A stretch of DNA of 64,000 nt, taken from positions 62,001-126,000 of the forward strand of contig NZ_JAFCJM010000004.1 in NCBI RefSeq assembly GCF_018130955.1, given 5' to 3'. How positions within the stretch are numbered: position 1 is the first letter of the stretch; every line of letters begins with the position of its first letter. Shown here one piece after another: positions 34,326-42,677 of this stretch. A model generated the notes under the pieces. It was given only the letters and a program-made list of their open reading frames with translations, did not search any database and was not told the DNA's origin. The stretch comes from Bradyrhizobium liaoningense (GTDB lineage: Bacteria; Pseudomonadota; Alphaproteobacteria; Rhizobiales; Xanthobacteraceae). A program made the position numbers and the translations under genes.

Positions 34326-36179
34326 ATGTCAGCGGAAAAACACAAGACTGGCACGGAAGGCATAGCCAGCGTCGACATCTCCGCATTGCGTGCCCGCTAT
34401 CGCGACGAGCGCGATCGCCGTTTGCGCAGCGAAGGCAAGGAGCAATATGTCGAGGTGACCGGCGACTTCGGTCGCTATCTCGACGATCCCTGGGCCGACC
34501 CCGGATTCACGCGCGCACCGGTCACGGAAGAAACAGAGGTCGTCATCGTCGGTGGCGGTTTCGGCGGACTCCTGTGCGGCGCGCGGCTGCGCGCGGCCGG
34601 GATCGACGATTTCCGCATGGTGGAAAAGGCCGCCGATTTCGGCGGCACCTGGTACTGGAATCGCTATCCGGGCGCGGCCTGCGATACCGAGAGCTACATC
34701 TATCTGCCGCTGCTGGAGGAGACCGGCTACATGCCGGTGCGCAAATATGCGCGTGCGCCAGAGATCTACGAGCACTCCCGCCGCATCGGCCGCCATTTCG
34801 ATCTCTACGATCGCACGCTGTTCCAGACCGTCATCTCGCGGATGACATGGCAGGAGAAGGATGCACGCTGGTTGGTCGAGACCGATCGCGGCGACAGGAT
34901 TTTTGCACGCTTCGTCATTCTCGCCGGTGGTCCGCTGAGCCGGCCGAAACTGCCCGGTATTCCCGGCATCGAAACTTTCAAGGGCCACAGCTTCCACACC
35001 AGCCGTTGGGATTACGACTACACCGGCGGCACTGCGGAGGGGAATCTCACTGGTCTCGCCGACAAGCGAGTCGGCATCATCGGCACCGGTGCCACTGCCG
35101 TGCAATGCGTGCCGCATCTCGGACGCTCGGCGAAGGACCTCTACGTCTTCCAACGCACGCCGTCCGCGATCGGTGTGCGCGACGATCGTCCGACGGATGA
35201 CGATTGGACGAAAGGCCTGAAGCCCGGCTGGCAGCGCGAGCGCATGGATAATTTTACCGCCGTCATCTCGGGCGAACCGTTCGAGCAGGATCTGGTGCAG
35301 GATGGCTGGACCGGCCTGCTCGGCGAAATTCTGCTGGCGCCGCGCCGTCAGCCGCAGCCGGTGACCTCGATCGAGCAGGCGCTGAAGGTGATCGAGCAAG
35401 CCGACTACCGGAAGATGGAAGAGATCCGCGCCCGTGTGGATGCTCTCGTCGACGACCCGGCAACGGCGGAGGCGCTAAAACCCTGGTACAAGGCATTCTG
35501 CAAGCGGCCGTGCTTCCACGACGAGTATCTGCAGACCTTCAACCGTCCGAATGTGCATCTCGTCGATACCAAGGGGCAGGGCGTCGAGCGCATCACTGAA
35601 GATGCCATCGTCGTGGACGGCAAGGCCCACGAGGTCGATTGCCTGATCTATGCCAGCGGTTTTGAGGTCGGTACCGACTATGCGCGCCGCATGGGCTTTG
35701 AGGTCTATGGCCGTGACGGCATGAGCCTCAGCGAGCGCTGGCGCGGCGGCGTGCAGACGCTGCACGGTTTTTACAGCCGCGGCTTCCCCAACTGCTTCCT
35801 CATTGTCACGGTGCAGGCAGGCCAGAGTGCAAATTTCCCGCATATCATCGATGAGCAGTCACAGCACATCGCCTATGTGATCAAGGAAGCGCGCAAGCGG
35901 GGCGCCAAAACGCTGGAGCCGACGCTCGCAGCGGAGAATGCCTGGGTCGACGAGGTCGTGAAGGCTGCGCTAGGGCGTCAGACCTATCTCGCCGAATGCA
36001 CGCCCGGCTATTACAACAATGAAGGCGTGTTCGATCCGATTGCCGCCCGCAACAGCCAGTATTGGCGCGGCCCCGTCGCCTTCCTGCGGCTCCTGGACCG
36101 ATGGCGAAAGGAGAACAACCTCGAGGGGCTTGAATTGACATATGATCATGCCATGGAGTCGGCCGGCGCCCGGGCTTGA
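34326..36179 (+). CDS. Flavin-containing Baeyer-Villiger-type monooxygenase
   Basis: A 617-residue FAD/NADPH enzyme inserting oxygen next to a carbonyl. The FAD motif GGGFGG begins at residue 76, the class B fingerprint FKGHSFHTSRW (FxGxxxHTxxW) is at residues 218-228, and the NADPH-binding GTGATA at 253-258. An N-terminal extension of about 70 residues is typical of the larger BVMOs such as cyclopentadecanone monooxygenase or PAMO-like enzymes. The start at 34326 has GGGAG 9-10 nt upstream; a longer frame from 34224 is rejected because of poor composition. It is divergent from the acyl-CoA ligase gene. Confidence 0.93.
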   Translation: MSAEKHKTGTEGIASVDISALRARYRDERDRRLRSEGKEQYVEVTGDFGRYLDDPWADPGFTRAPVTEETEVVIVGGGFGGLLCGARLRAAGIDDFRMVEKAADFGGTWYWNRYPGAACDTESYIYLPLLEETGYMPVRKYARAPEIYEHSRRIGRHFDLYDRTLFQTVISRMTWQEKDARWLVETDRGDRIFARFVILAGGPLSRPKLPGIPGIETFKGHSFHTSRWDYDYTGGTAEGNLTGLADKRVGIIGTGATAVQCVPHLGRSAKDLYVFQRTPSAIGVRDDRPTDDDWTKGLKPGWQRERMDNFTAVISGEPFEQDLVQDGWTGLLGEILLAPRRQPQPVTSIEQALKVIEQADYRKMEEIRARVDALVDDPATAEALKPWYKAFCKRPCFHDEYLQTFNRPNVHLVDTKGQGVERITEDAIVVDGKAHEVDCLIYASGFEVGTDYARRMGFEVYGRDGMSLSERWRGGVQTLHGFYSRGFPNCFLIVTVQAGQSANFPHIIDEQSQHIAYVIKEARKRGAKTLEPTLAAENAWVDEVVKAALGRQTYLAECTPGYYNNEGVFDPIAARNSQYWRGPVAFLRLLDRWRKENNLEGLELTYDHAMESAGARA

Positions 36180-36215
36180 GGCCTGGACGTCCGTGGCATG
36201 GAAAGGACGTACGGA

Positions 36216-37022
36216 ATGACCAAGGGCAGGATGATCGCGACGGCCGTGCTCGGGGCGATGGCGCTATTGGGGCCCCGCGCCGAGGCCGCGCAGTGCGGCA
36301 GTTCGCCGGCCGGATTCGAGGGCTGGAAGCGCGAGTTGAGCGCGGAGGCGCAGGGCAAGGGCATCGGCCAGACCGCGATCGCCGCTCTGATGCAGGCGAA
36401 CTACGCCAGTGCCACCATTAACGCCGACCGCAGCCAGCGCAGTTTTTCGCTGACGCTCGATCAATTTCTGGCCAAGCGCGGCGCCACCACCATCGTCGCC
36501 AAGGGCCGGCAGCTCAAGCAATCGCAGGCGGCGCTGTTTTCCTCGATCCAGCAGCGCTACGGCGTGCCGCCCGGACCGCTGATCGCGATCTGGGGCATGG
36601 AGACGGGCTTTGGCAGCCAGCGTGGCAATCAGAACATGCTGTCGTCGATTGCGACACTGGCCTACGACTGCCGCCGTCCGGAGTTTTTCACCGACCAGCT
36701 CTATGCGGCGCTGAAGCTGATCGACCGCGGCGTGCTGACGGGCGCCACGCGCGGCTCCATGCACGGCGAGGTCGGCCAGACCCAGTTCATGCCGAAGAAC
36801 ATCTTGGCCTATGGCACTGGCAATCTCGAGAATGCCGCCAACGCGCTCAATTCGACAGCAGCCTTCCTGAAGGCCCATGGGTGGCGGGCGGGCGCCGGCT
36901 ACCAGCCGGGCGAGCCGAATTTTGCCGCCATCGAAGCCTGGAACGCCGCGGGCGTCTACCAGAAGGCGATCGCGCTGATGGGGCGGCAGATCGACGAGGG
37001 CGGCGGGCAGGCCTCCCGCTAG
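36216..37022 (+). CDS. Lytic murein transglycosylase (MltB/SLT_2 family)
   Basis: A 268-residue periplasmic enzyme cleaving peptidoglycan with formation of anhydromuramic acid. The signal peptide is MIATAVLGAMALLGPRAEAAQ; catalytic Glu129 lies in IAIWGMETGFGS, followed by QTQFMPKNILAYG. The C-terminal peptidoglycan-binding domain of some relatives is absent, so this is the short form. The ATG at 36216 has AAAGGA upstream; an upstream in-frame ATG at 36198 is less likely. It lies 36 nt after the monooxygenase gene on the same strand, but a functional link is unlikely. Confidence 0.92.
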   Translation: MTKGRMIATAVLGAMALLGPRAEAAQCGSSPAGFEGWKRELSAEAQGKGIGQTAIAALMQANYASATINADRSQRSFSLTLDQFLAKRGATTIVAKGRQLKQSQAALFSSIQQRYGVPPGPLIAIWGMETGFGSQRGNQNMLSSIATLAYDCRRPEFFTDQLYAALKLIDRGVLTGATRGSMHGEVGQTQFMPKNILAYGTGNLENAANALNSTAAFLKAHGWRAGAGYQPGEPNFAAIEAWNAAGVYQKAIALMGRQIDEGGGQASR

Positions 37023-37121
37023 AGCGTTATCGAGCGAAGTAGATACCGGTTCGCGTCAAGAAAGCGCGTCAAAACAAAAGCCTGGAGCCTCGTTCCGATT
37101 CGATAGGAACGGGGTTCCAGG
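37023..37121. repeat. Dispersed Bradyrhizobium-type intergenic repeat with hairpin
   Basis: The first part (AGAGCGTTATCGAGCGAAGT, GATACCGGTTCGCGTCAAGA, GCGCGTCAAAACAAAAGCC) matches a short sequence I remember as very common between genes of Bradyrhizobium and relatives. It runs into a stem-loop with CCTGGA/TCCAGG (37081-37086 and 37116-37121) and CGTTCC/GGAACG (37091-37096 and 37106-37111). It lies between the transglycosylase stop and the stop of the second micro-ORF, so it may act as a terminator for either. Confidence 0.65.
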
Positions 37122-37123
37122 TC

Positions 37124-37216
37124 TCAGAAATGCGTCGTGCGGTAGGCGTCGAGCGCGTGCGCCGCGAAAACACCGATGCTGCACAGGGCGAGAAAGGCCG
37201 AGATCACCTCGATCAT
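37124..37216 (-). CDS. Micro-ORF encoding a 30-residue hydrophobic peptide
   Basis: The frame reads MIEVISAFLALCSIGVFAAH followed by ALDAYRTTHF and a stop. Residues 3-20 form one hydrophobic segment, so the product would be a single-span membrane peptide. GGGAGG lies 8 nt before its ATG, and the ATG overlaps the stop of the micro-ORF before it (ATGA at 37213-37216), which are two independent signs of real translation. I recall similar short proteins ending in DAYR in Bradyrhizobium, without known function. It is directly followed by a repeat hairpin. Confidence 0.55.
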   Translation of the reverse strand: MIEVISAFLALCSIGVFAAHALDAYRTTHF

Positions 37217-37296
37217 AGCTCAACCTCCCGCAGTGGCTGGGCGACGAGGCATTGGCCGCAGGCATAGCCCGAGATCAGGTCGAGAAGGAATTCCAT
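37213..37296 (-). CDS. Micro-ORF encoding a 27-residue peptide, coupled to the next
   Basis: The frame reads MEFLLDLISGYACGQCLVAQ then PLREVEL and a stop. It has a CGQC motif (Cys-x-x-Cys type) within a hydrophobic N-terminal half. GGGACGG lies about 6 nt before the ATG. Its TGA stop overlaps the ATG of the 30-residue micro-ORF, forming a two-gene micro-operon. A longer in-frame extension upstream to 37398 has no ribosome site. CxxC suggests metal or redox binding, but this is speculation. Confidence 0.5.
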   Translation of the reverse strand: MEFLLDLISGYACGQCLVAQPLREVEL

Positions 37297-37494
37297 GGTG
37301 GCCGTCCCTGTATGATTTTGGCGACCAGCATAGCCGGGACTCTGTTTCAGGACGGTTTCGTGGATTTGCGAAGTGGTTTCGTCGGAACCCACGGGCACAG
37401 GATTTGGGCAGGCGTTCGCGCCGGACGGCTGTTAGCCTGACGGCGGTGCCGTCGGCCTGGCGGCAGATTGCGGCTGAAATTCTTGAGGTTGCTC

Positions 37495-37941
37495 ATGGCG
37501 CCGGTCGAGTGGTTCGACGATCTCACCGTCGGGATGCGGTTCAGATCCCCGGAGGTCAAAGTCACCGAGGCCGACATCAAGCGCTTTGCCGCCGAATTCG
37601 ATCCGCAGCCGATGCACCTGGATGACGAGGCCGCCAAAAAGACCCTGTTCAAGGGACTCGCTGCATCAGGATGGCACACCGCCGCTATCGCGATGAACCT
37701 GGCCGTCCAGATTCGCCCTTTTGGTCCGCATCCCCTGATCGGGATGGGCGTGGACGGACTTCGCTGGATCATCCCCGTGCGCGCCGACGACGTCCTCCAT
37801 CTCGAAGGCGAGGTGATGAGCCTGACCCCGTCCAAGACCAAGCGGCAAGGTATCGCGCTGGTGAAATGGACCCTGTTCAATCAGAACGGCGAGGAGGTCT
37901 ACACCTTCACTCCGATCGCGATCGTTCCGCGCGGGCCATAG
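37495..37941 (+). CDS. MaoC-like hot-dog dehydratase
   Basis: A 148-residue hydratase of the MaoC/(R)-enoyl-CoA hydratase type: the VTEADIKRFAAEFDPQPMHLDDEAAKKTLFKGLAASGWHTAAIAM segment has the Asp and His of the active site in the hydratase-2 pattern (D-x-x-P-x-H), slightly diverged. The C-terminal beta strands (KRQGIALVKWTLFNQNGEEVYTF) fit a hot-dog fold. The start at 37495 is supported by TGAGG 8 nt upstream; an ATG at 37468 in frame is less suitable. It stands alone, with micro-ORFs divergent from it and a secreted protein gene downstream. Confidence 0.87.
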   Translation: MAPVEWFDDLTVGMRFRSPEVKVTEADIKRFAAEFDPQPMHLDDEAAKKTLFKGLAASGWHTAAIAMNLAVQIRPFGPHPLIGMGVDGLRWIIPVRADDVLHLEGEVMSLTPSKTKRQGIALVKWTLFNQNGEEVYTFTPIAIVPRGP

Positions 37942-38059
37942 GTCTCTCAATCCGAGCAGCACGCAATGCGCCGGGATAACCGTCCTGCGCGCGGTGGTTG
38001 AGGGCCGTGCGGTCTGATATGCTTGCCCCGGCTGGAAATGAGCCTGGGAGGCTCACCAG

Positions 38060-38554
38060 ATGAAACGACTGTTCTTTGCCACTGCCTTGCTCGCAGGATT
38101 CATTTCGGTGCCGGCGTTTGCACAACAGAGCAAGGTAGGCGACTGGACCGTCGAGAAGCGCACGCAGGACACCCACTGCAACGCCAGCCGCGGTTACAAG
38201 GACAAGGACGACGAGAACCGCGAATACGCTGTTGTCATCACCTATTCCAAGGAGGCCATCGTCCTCGTGCTGATCTACGACGGCTGGGAGTGGGACAAGG
38301 TGGGCGAGATCCTGCTGGCCGATTTCGGTACCGATGACAAGGACATCATGGCGAAGGCCAAATGGGAGGTCATGGACAGGACCACCGTGCGCGGCGTCTT
38401 CGAGTACGATCAGGCAATCATGGACGCACTGTCCAAGGCCAAGCGCATCACGCTGGATTTCGAGGATGACGACGACGACAGCATCGAGCTGCAGGTTCCC
38501 CGCGCCGGCGAGGCGCTCGCGGCGCTGAAGTTCTGTGAGGAGAACCGGAAGTAG
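38060..38554 (+). CDS. Secreted protein of unknown function
   Basis: A 164-residue protein with a clear signal peptide (RLFFATALLAGFISVPAFAQQ). The mature N-terminus KVGDWTVEKRTQDTHCNASRGY recalls the opening of invasion-associated locus B-like proteins, but the rest is not recognised. The second half is acidic (DFEDDDDDSIEL) and ends with a Cys (KFCEENRK), which could pair with the early Cys. GGGAGG lies about 9 nt before the ATG. It is convergent with the GNAT gene 31 nt away. Confidence 0.72.
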   Translation: MKRLFFATALLAGFISVPAFAQQSKVGDWTVEKRTQDTHCNASRGYKDKDDENREYAVVITYSKEAIVLVLIYDGWEWDKVGEILLADFGTDDKDIMAKAKWEVMDRTTVRGVFEYDQAIMDALSKAKRITLDFEDDDDDSIELQVPRAGEALAALKFCEENRK

Positions 38555-38585
38555 TCGTAGGGCGCGGGTGGCGAGCGACGCCGGC

Positions 38586-39107
38586 TCAATCGAGCGTCAG
38601 CGCCAGATGCACCGTCTGCGGGTCGCGGCGGGCGGCGGGCTTGAAACCGAACTTGCCGAACACGCTCAGCATCTGGGCATTCTCGGGCAGAACCTCCGCG
38701 GTGAGCTCGTGCAGTCCGGCATCGCGGGCGATTTCGACCAGGTGACGCATCAGGAGCGAGCCGATGCCGCGTCCCTGCCAGGCGTCGATGACGACGAAGG
38801 CCATCTCGGCCTGTCCGGACTCGACGACGATATACCGGCCGCCGCCGACAATGGTTTGGCGGCCTGCGTCCCCGGCGACCACGACCAGCGCGACGTGATT
38901 CCTGAAGTCGACGTTCATGAAAAAGGCGCGCTCCTTGTCGGAGAAGTGCCGCTTCATTGCGAAGAAGCGGCGCTGAAGCGATTGCGCGCTGATCTGCGCG
39001 AGCGCGGCCAGCATGTCGCCTTCGTCCGTGGGCCGAAGCGCGCGGATTTCGACGGAGCTGCCATCGCGCAGGAGTTCCTGCTTCGCGTAATTTGCGGGGT
39101 CCGACAT
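38586..39107 (-). CDS. GNAT-family N-acetyltransferase
   Basis: A 173-residue acetyltransferase. The acetyl-CoA binding segment is MAFVVIDAWQGRGIGSLLMRHLVEIARDAGLHELTAEVLPEN (about residues 100-140), with the Q/RxxGxG/A loop as QGRGIG. The N-terminal part (GSSVEIRALRPTDEGDMLAALAQISAQSLQRRFF) resembles the acetyltransferase module of PatA/Pka-type protein acetyltransferases, which modify acyl-CoA synthetases. The start at 39107 is an ATG after GGGACGGATCC. The FixK box at 39192-39205 lies about 92 nt upstream, shared with the AI-2E gene, so low-oxygen induction is likely. Confidence 0.88.
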   Translation of the reverse strand: MSDPANYAKQELLRDGSSVEIRALRPTDEGDMLAALAQISAQSLQRRFFAMKRHFSDKERAFFMNVDFRNHVALVVVAGDAGRQTIVGGGRYIVVESGQAEMAFVVIDAWQGRGIGSLLMRHLVEIARDAGLHELTAEVLPENAQMLSVFGKFGFKPAARRDPQTVHLALTLD

Positions 39108-39191
39108 GGATCCGTCCCGGTGGTTGCGCCGATCGAGCGTGCGGGCGCTGGCCCGCATCGTGCGATCAAGCCGCCAGTCGCCGTCCGCAGC

Positions 39192-39205
39192 TTGATTTGG
39201 ATCAA
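39192..39205. promoter_or_regulatory. FixK/FNR box TTGATTTGGATCAA
   Basis: A perfect TTGAT-N4-ATCAA palindrome between the divergent GNAT gene (start 39107) and the AI-2E gene (start 39262). Its centre is about 64 nt before the AI-2E start, right for a class II FNR/FixK promoter with a short leader. Confidence 0.8.
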
Positions 39206-39261
39206 GATGGCTGCGCAAGGGTGGCGACTACGCTCGTTGCGATCCAGACGAAGGCGCCGCC

Positions 39262-40353
39262 GTGAAGACACTTCGCCAGCTCCTGTCCGCAGAGGAGGTC
39301 ATCCAGCTCGTGATCCGGCTCGGATTGCTGGCGCTCTTGATCCTGTGGACCTTCGTCATCATCAAGCCCTTTGTGCCGATCCTGACCTGGGCGGCGGTGC
39401 TTGCGGTTGCGTTCTACCCCGCCTTTAGTTGGCTCGCCAAATGGCTTGGCGGCCGCCCCCGGACGGCGGCGGTCCTTCTCACCTTGGTCACGCTCGGGAT
39501 CGTGATAGGGCCGGCGACCTGGCTCGGTTTGAGCGCAGTCGAGGGGGTCAAGGATCTCGCGAGCCAGATCGGCACCGGCGACCTCGTGCTTCAGGCGCCA
39601 CCGGAGCAAATCAAGACCTGGCCGCTGATTGGTCCGCAGCTCTATGAGCTTTGGCATCAGGCAAACACCAACATCCGGGCCGTGCTGCGCGAGATTGCCC
39701 CATATCTGAAGCCGCTGGCGGGGACGATGCTCTCGCTCGCCGGCGATGCCGGCGTCGGCACGCTGCAATTTCTCGTGTCGGTCCTGGTGATGGGCTTCCT
39801 GTTTCCGTTCGGGCCGCAGCTCGTGGCCGCCGGCCGGGGTTTTTTGTTCCGGATCATCCCCGAGCAGAGCGAGCATTTCCTTGAACTCGCCGGCGCGACC
39901 ATCCGCGCCGTCGCTCAAGGCGTGATCGGCGTTGCCGTCATCCAATCGCTGCTCGCCGGTATCGGGTTCAAGCTGGCCGGCGTTCCGAGCGCCGGTCTGG
40001 CCGCCTTCATCGCGCTGTTGTTATCGATCGTGCAGATCGGTCCGACCCCCGTGCTGTTGCCCGTGATCGTCTGGATCTGGATGGACAAGGACGTCACCAC
40101 GGCGCTGCTGTTCACGGTCTTTTTCGTCATCGTCGGTCTCCTCGACAATATCCTGAAACCGCTGGTCATGGGGCGCGGCCTGACCACGCCGACGCTCGTG
40201 ATCCTGGTCGGCGTGATCGGCGGAACGCTGGCGCACGGAATAGTCGGCCTCTTCATCGGTCCGATCATCCTGTCGGTTGCCTGGGAACTGGCGGTCGCCT
40301 GGATCCGCATCGACCGCGCGGGATCCGCGCCGCAGGTCATCGCCGACCGTTGA
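39262..40353 (+). CDS. AI-2E family transporter (YdiK/PerM-like)
   Basis: A 363-residue inner-membrane protein with about seven hydrophobic segments. The family patterns are LGLLALLILWTFVIIKPFVPILTWAAVLAVAFYP and, near the end, PTPVLLPVIVWIWMDKDVTTALLFTVFFVIVGLLDNILKPLVMGRG followed by GVIGGTLAHGIVGLFIGPIILSVAWEL. Despite the name, members mostly transport other small molecules or Na+/H+. The start is a GTG at 39262 with AAGG upstream. A FixK box sits 57 nt before it, and a second one overlaps its stop codon, so it is the first element of a low-oxygen gene group. Confidence 0.88.
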   Translation: MKTLRQLLSAEEVIQLVIRLGLLALLILWTFVIIKPFVPILTWAAVLAVAFYPAFSWLAKWLGGRPRTAAVLLTLVTLGIVIGPATWLGLSAVEGVKDLASQIGTGDLVLQAPPEQIKTWPLIGPQLYELWHQANTNIRAVLREIAPYLKPLAGTMLSLAGDAGVGTLQFLVSVLVMGFLFPFGPQLVAAGRGFLFRIIPEQSEHFLELAGATIRAVAQGVIGVAVIQSLLAGIGFKLAGVPSAGLAAFIALLLSIVQIGPTPVLLPVIVWIWMDKDVTTALLFTVFFVIVGLLDNILKPLVMGRGLTTPTLVILVGVIGGTLAHGIVGLFIGPIILSVAWELAVAWIRIDRAGSAPQVIADR

Positions 40354-40363
40354 CCTATGTCAA
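40350..40363. promoter_or_regulatory. FixK/FNR box TTGACCTATGTCAA
   Basis: A perfect TTGAC-N4-GTCAA palindrome overlapping the stop codon of the AI-2E gene (40351-40353). Its centre is about 64 nt before the DUF3141 start at 40420, so the downstream operon has its own low-oxygen promoter. Confidence 0.8.
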
Positions 40364-40419
40364 CGTTGGCAAGGTCAGAGCCTCCTTGAATGATTTCGCG
40401 CGGGCGACGAGGTCAAAAC

Positions 40420-42648
40420 ATGTCGATGGAAAACGTGAAACTTCCCGAAGGCCCCATGTCGGGCCTGGTCGCGTCGGCCGTGGAGTACATGGTCGATGCG
40501 GGACAGCGCAGCGTGCTGTTTCTGGACATCATGCGCCGGCGGGGCGACCAGTACCGGGAGCACGTCGCGCAAACCGCGCCGCACGTCCTGCAATATTCCG
40601 CCGAACTGATCATGGACGGCCGCAAGCTCGACGAGCCCGTCAATTACGCGCTGGTGCGCATCATTCCGCCCGACAACGTCGAGATCGACATGAACCGGCG
40701 GCCGTTCGTCGTGGTCGATCCCCGCGCGGGCCACGGTCCCGGCATCGGCGGCTTCAAGGCGGACAGCGAGATCGGCGTGGCGATGAAGGCGGGGCATCCC
40801 TGCTATTTCATCGGATTCTTGCCGGAGCCGATGCCCGGACAGACCATCGAGCGCATCGCGCGCGCCGAAGCCCTGTTCGTCGAGAAAGTCATCAGCCGTC
40901 ACCCGGACGCCGACGGCAAGCCTTGCGTGATCGGCAATTGCCAGGCCGGATGGGCGGTGATGATCCTGGCGTCGCTGCGCCCCGAGTTGTTCGGGCCGAT
41001 CATCATCGCCGGTGCGCCGCTGGCCTATTGGGAGGGCGTACACGGAAAATATCCGATGCGCTATTCGGGCGGGCTGTTGGGCGGGAGCTGGCTGACTGCG
41101 CTGACCTCCGATCTCGGCGCCGGCAAGTTCGACGGTGCCTGGCTGGTGCAGAACTTCGAAAACCAGAACCCGTCGAACACGCTCTGGACCAAGCAATATA
41201 ATGTGTATTCGAAGGTCGACACCGAAGCGGACCGCTATCTCGAATTCGAGCGCTGGTGGGGCGGTCACGTCAACCTGAACGCCGAGGAGATCCAGTTCAT
41301 CGTCGACGAATTGTTCGTGGGCAACAATCTCGCCGCCGGCAAGATCGAGATGTCCGACGGAAAGAAGGTCGACCTGCGCAACATCCGCTCGCCGATCGTC
41401 GTGTTCTGCTCCGAGGGCGACAACGTCACGCCGCCCCAGCAGGCCCTCAACTGGATCCTCGATTGCTATGCCGATGTCGACGAGATCAGGGCCTATGGGC
41501 AGACCATCGTCTACACCGTGCACAAGAGCATCGGTCATCTCGGCATCTTCGTGTCCGGCGGCGTCGCCAAGAAGGAGCATGCCGAATTCTCCAGCAATAT
41601 CGACCTGATCGACGTTCTGCCTCCCGGCCTGTATGAGGCGACGTTCGAGGCAAAGGGCGAGGAGACTGCGAGTTCCGATCTCGTCGTCGGCCAATGGGTG
41701 ATGCGCTGCGAGGCGCGGACGCTGGACGACATCCGTGCCATGGGCGGCAACTCGCCCGAGGACGAGCGGCGCTTTGCTGCCGCCAAGCGCGTCTCGGAGA
41801 TCAATCTCGCGGCCTATCAGAAATTCGTCCAGCCCTGGATCAAGGGCATGGTGACGCCGCAGATGGCCGAGTGGGCCCACAACATGCATCCGCTGCGGCT
41901 GCAGTACGAAATTTTCAGCAGCCAGAATCCCTATATGGCGACGGTGAAGTCCTTGGCCGAGAAGGCCGACGAGAATCGCAAGCCGGTGTCGTCGAACAAT
42001 CCCTTCCTGGCGTTCCAGGAACAGATGTCGAAGCAGATCGTTCACGCCCTGGATAGCTGGCGCGATTCGCAGGAAGCTTTGAGCGAAGCGATCTTCCTCA
42101 ACGTCTATGGTTCGCCTGCGCTGCAGGCGGCGGTCGGGATCGATCCGAATTCCGCGCCGTCTCGCCAGCGTGAGATGTCCGCCGAGCACCGCGCCTTGCT
42201 CGAGAAACGGATCGGCGAACTGAAGGCGCGGATCGGCGAGGGCGGTCTTCGCGAGGCGGCGTTGCGCGCTCTGCTCGATGTCGGGTCGGCACGCGGGATG
42301 GTCGATGAACGAAGCATCGAGGCCTTGCGCCAGATCCGTCGCGAGCATGGCGGCGCGCGCATGACGCTGCCCGAGTTCAAGATGCTGGTGCGCGAGCAGT
42401 TCTTCATGCTGCTGCTTGATCGGGATGCGGCGCTGGCCGCTATTCCGAAGCTGTTGCCCGACGACGTCAATCTCCGCCGCGCCGCTTTTGAGGCGATCCG
42501 GCAGGTGCTGTCCGCGAGCGAGGACATCACGGGCGAGCGGGCGAACCGTCTGCGTCAGGTTGCAGGGCTGTTTGGCATCGATGCCGCGGAGGGTTCCGAG
42601 AGGACGTCGAACGTCGCCCCCTTCGACCCGAAGGCGAAGGCGTCGTAA
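40420..42648 (+). CDS. PhaC-like DUF3141 protein
   Basis: A 742-residue protein whose N-terminal half resembles PHA synthase. The nucleophile elbow IGNCQAGWAVM contains Cys174, as in PhaC (GxCxG), and RSPIVVFCSEGDNVTPPQQ and HKSIGHLGIFVSGG carry the expected Asp and His of the triad. The C-terminal 300 residues are helical and of unknown role; the last part (about 620-735) resembles a terB/tellurite-resistance-like helical bundle. DUF3141 proteins are often encoded with phosphotransacetylase, acetate kinase and FabI, as here. Polyester synthesis is possible but unproven. The ATG at 40420 has GAGG 8 nt upstream. A FixK box precedes it. Confidence 0.88.
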   Translation: MSMENVKLPEGPMSGLVASAVEYMVDAGQRSVLFLDIMRRRGDQYREHVAQTAPHVLQYSAELIMDGRKLDEPVNYALVRIIPPDNVEIDMNRRPFVVVDPRAGHGPGIGGFKADSEIGVAMKAGHPCYFIGFLPEPMPGQTIERIARAEALFVEKVISRHPDADGKPCVIGNCQAGWAVMILASLRPELFGPIIIAGAPLAYWEGVHGKYPMRYSGGLLGGSWLTALTSDLGAGKFDGAWLVQNFENQNPSNTLWTKQYNVYSKVDTEADRYLEFERWWGGHVNLNAEEIQFIVDELFVGNNLAAGKIEMSDGKKVDLRNIRSPIVVFCSEGDNVTPPQQALNWILDCYADVDEIRAYGQTIVYTVHKSIGHLGIFVSGGVAKKEHAEFSSNIDLIDVLPPGLYEATFEAKGEETASSDLVVGQWVMRCEARTLDDIRAMGGNSPEDERRFAAAKRVSEINLAAYQKFVQPWIKGMVTPQMAEWAHNMHPLRLQYEIFSSQNPYMATVKSLAEKADENRKPVSSNNPFLAFQEQMSKQIVHALDSWRDSQEALSEAIFLNVYGSPALQAAVGIDPNSAPSRQREMSAEHRALLEKRIGELKARIGEGGLREAALRALLDVGSARGMVDERSIEALRQIRREHGGARMTLPEFKMLVREQFFMLLLDRDAALAAIPKLLPDDVNLRRAAFEAIRQVLSASEDITGERANRLRQVAGLFGIDAAEGSERTSNVAPFDPKAKAS

Positions 42649-42677
42649 CGCGCTTTGGAAGGATCGGGAGCAACATC

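Noticed and set aside
36130..36160. TTGACATATGATCA resembling a FixK box
   Set aside because: The right half is GATCA, not (A/G)TCAA in register, and it lies inside the monooxygenase gene.
40375..42348. Minus-strand open frame of 657 codons
   Set aside because: It is antisense to the DUF3141 gene, has no ribosome site and no recognisable domain.
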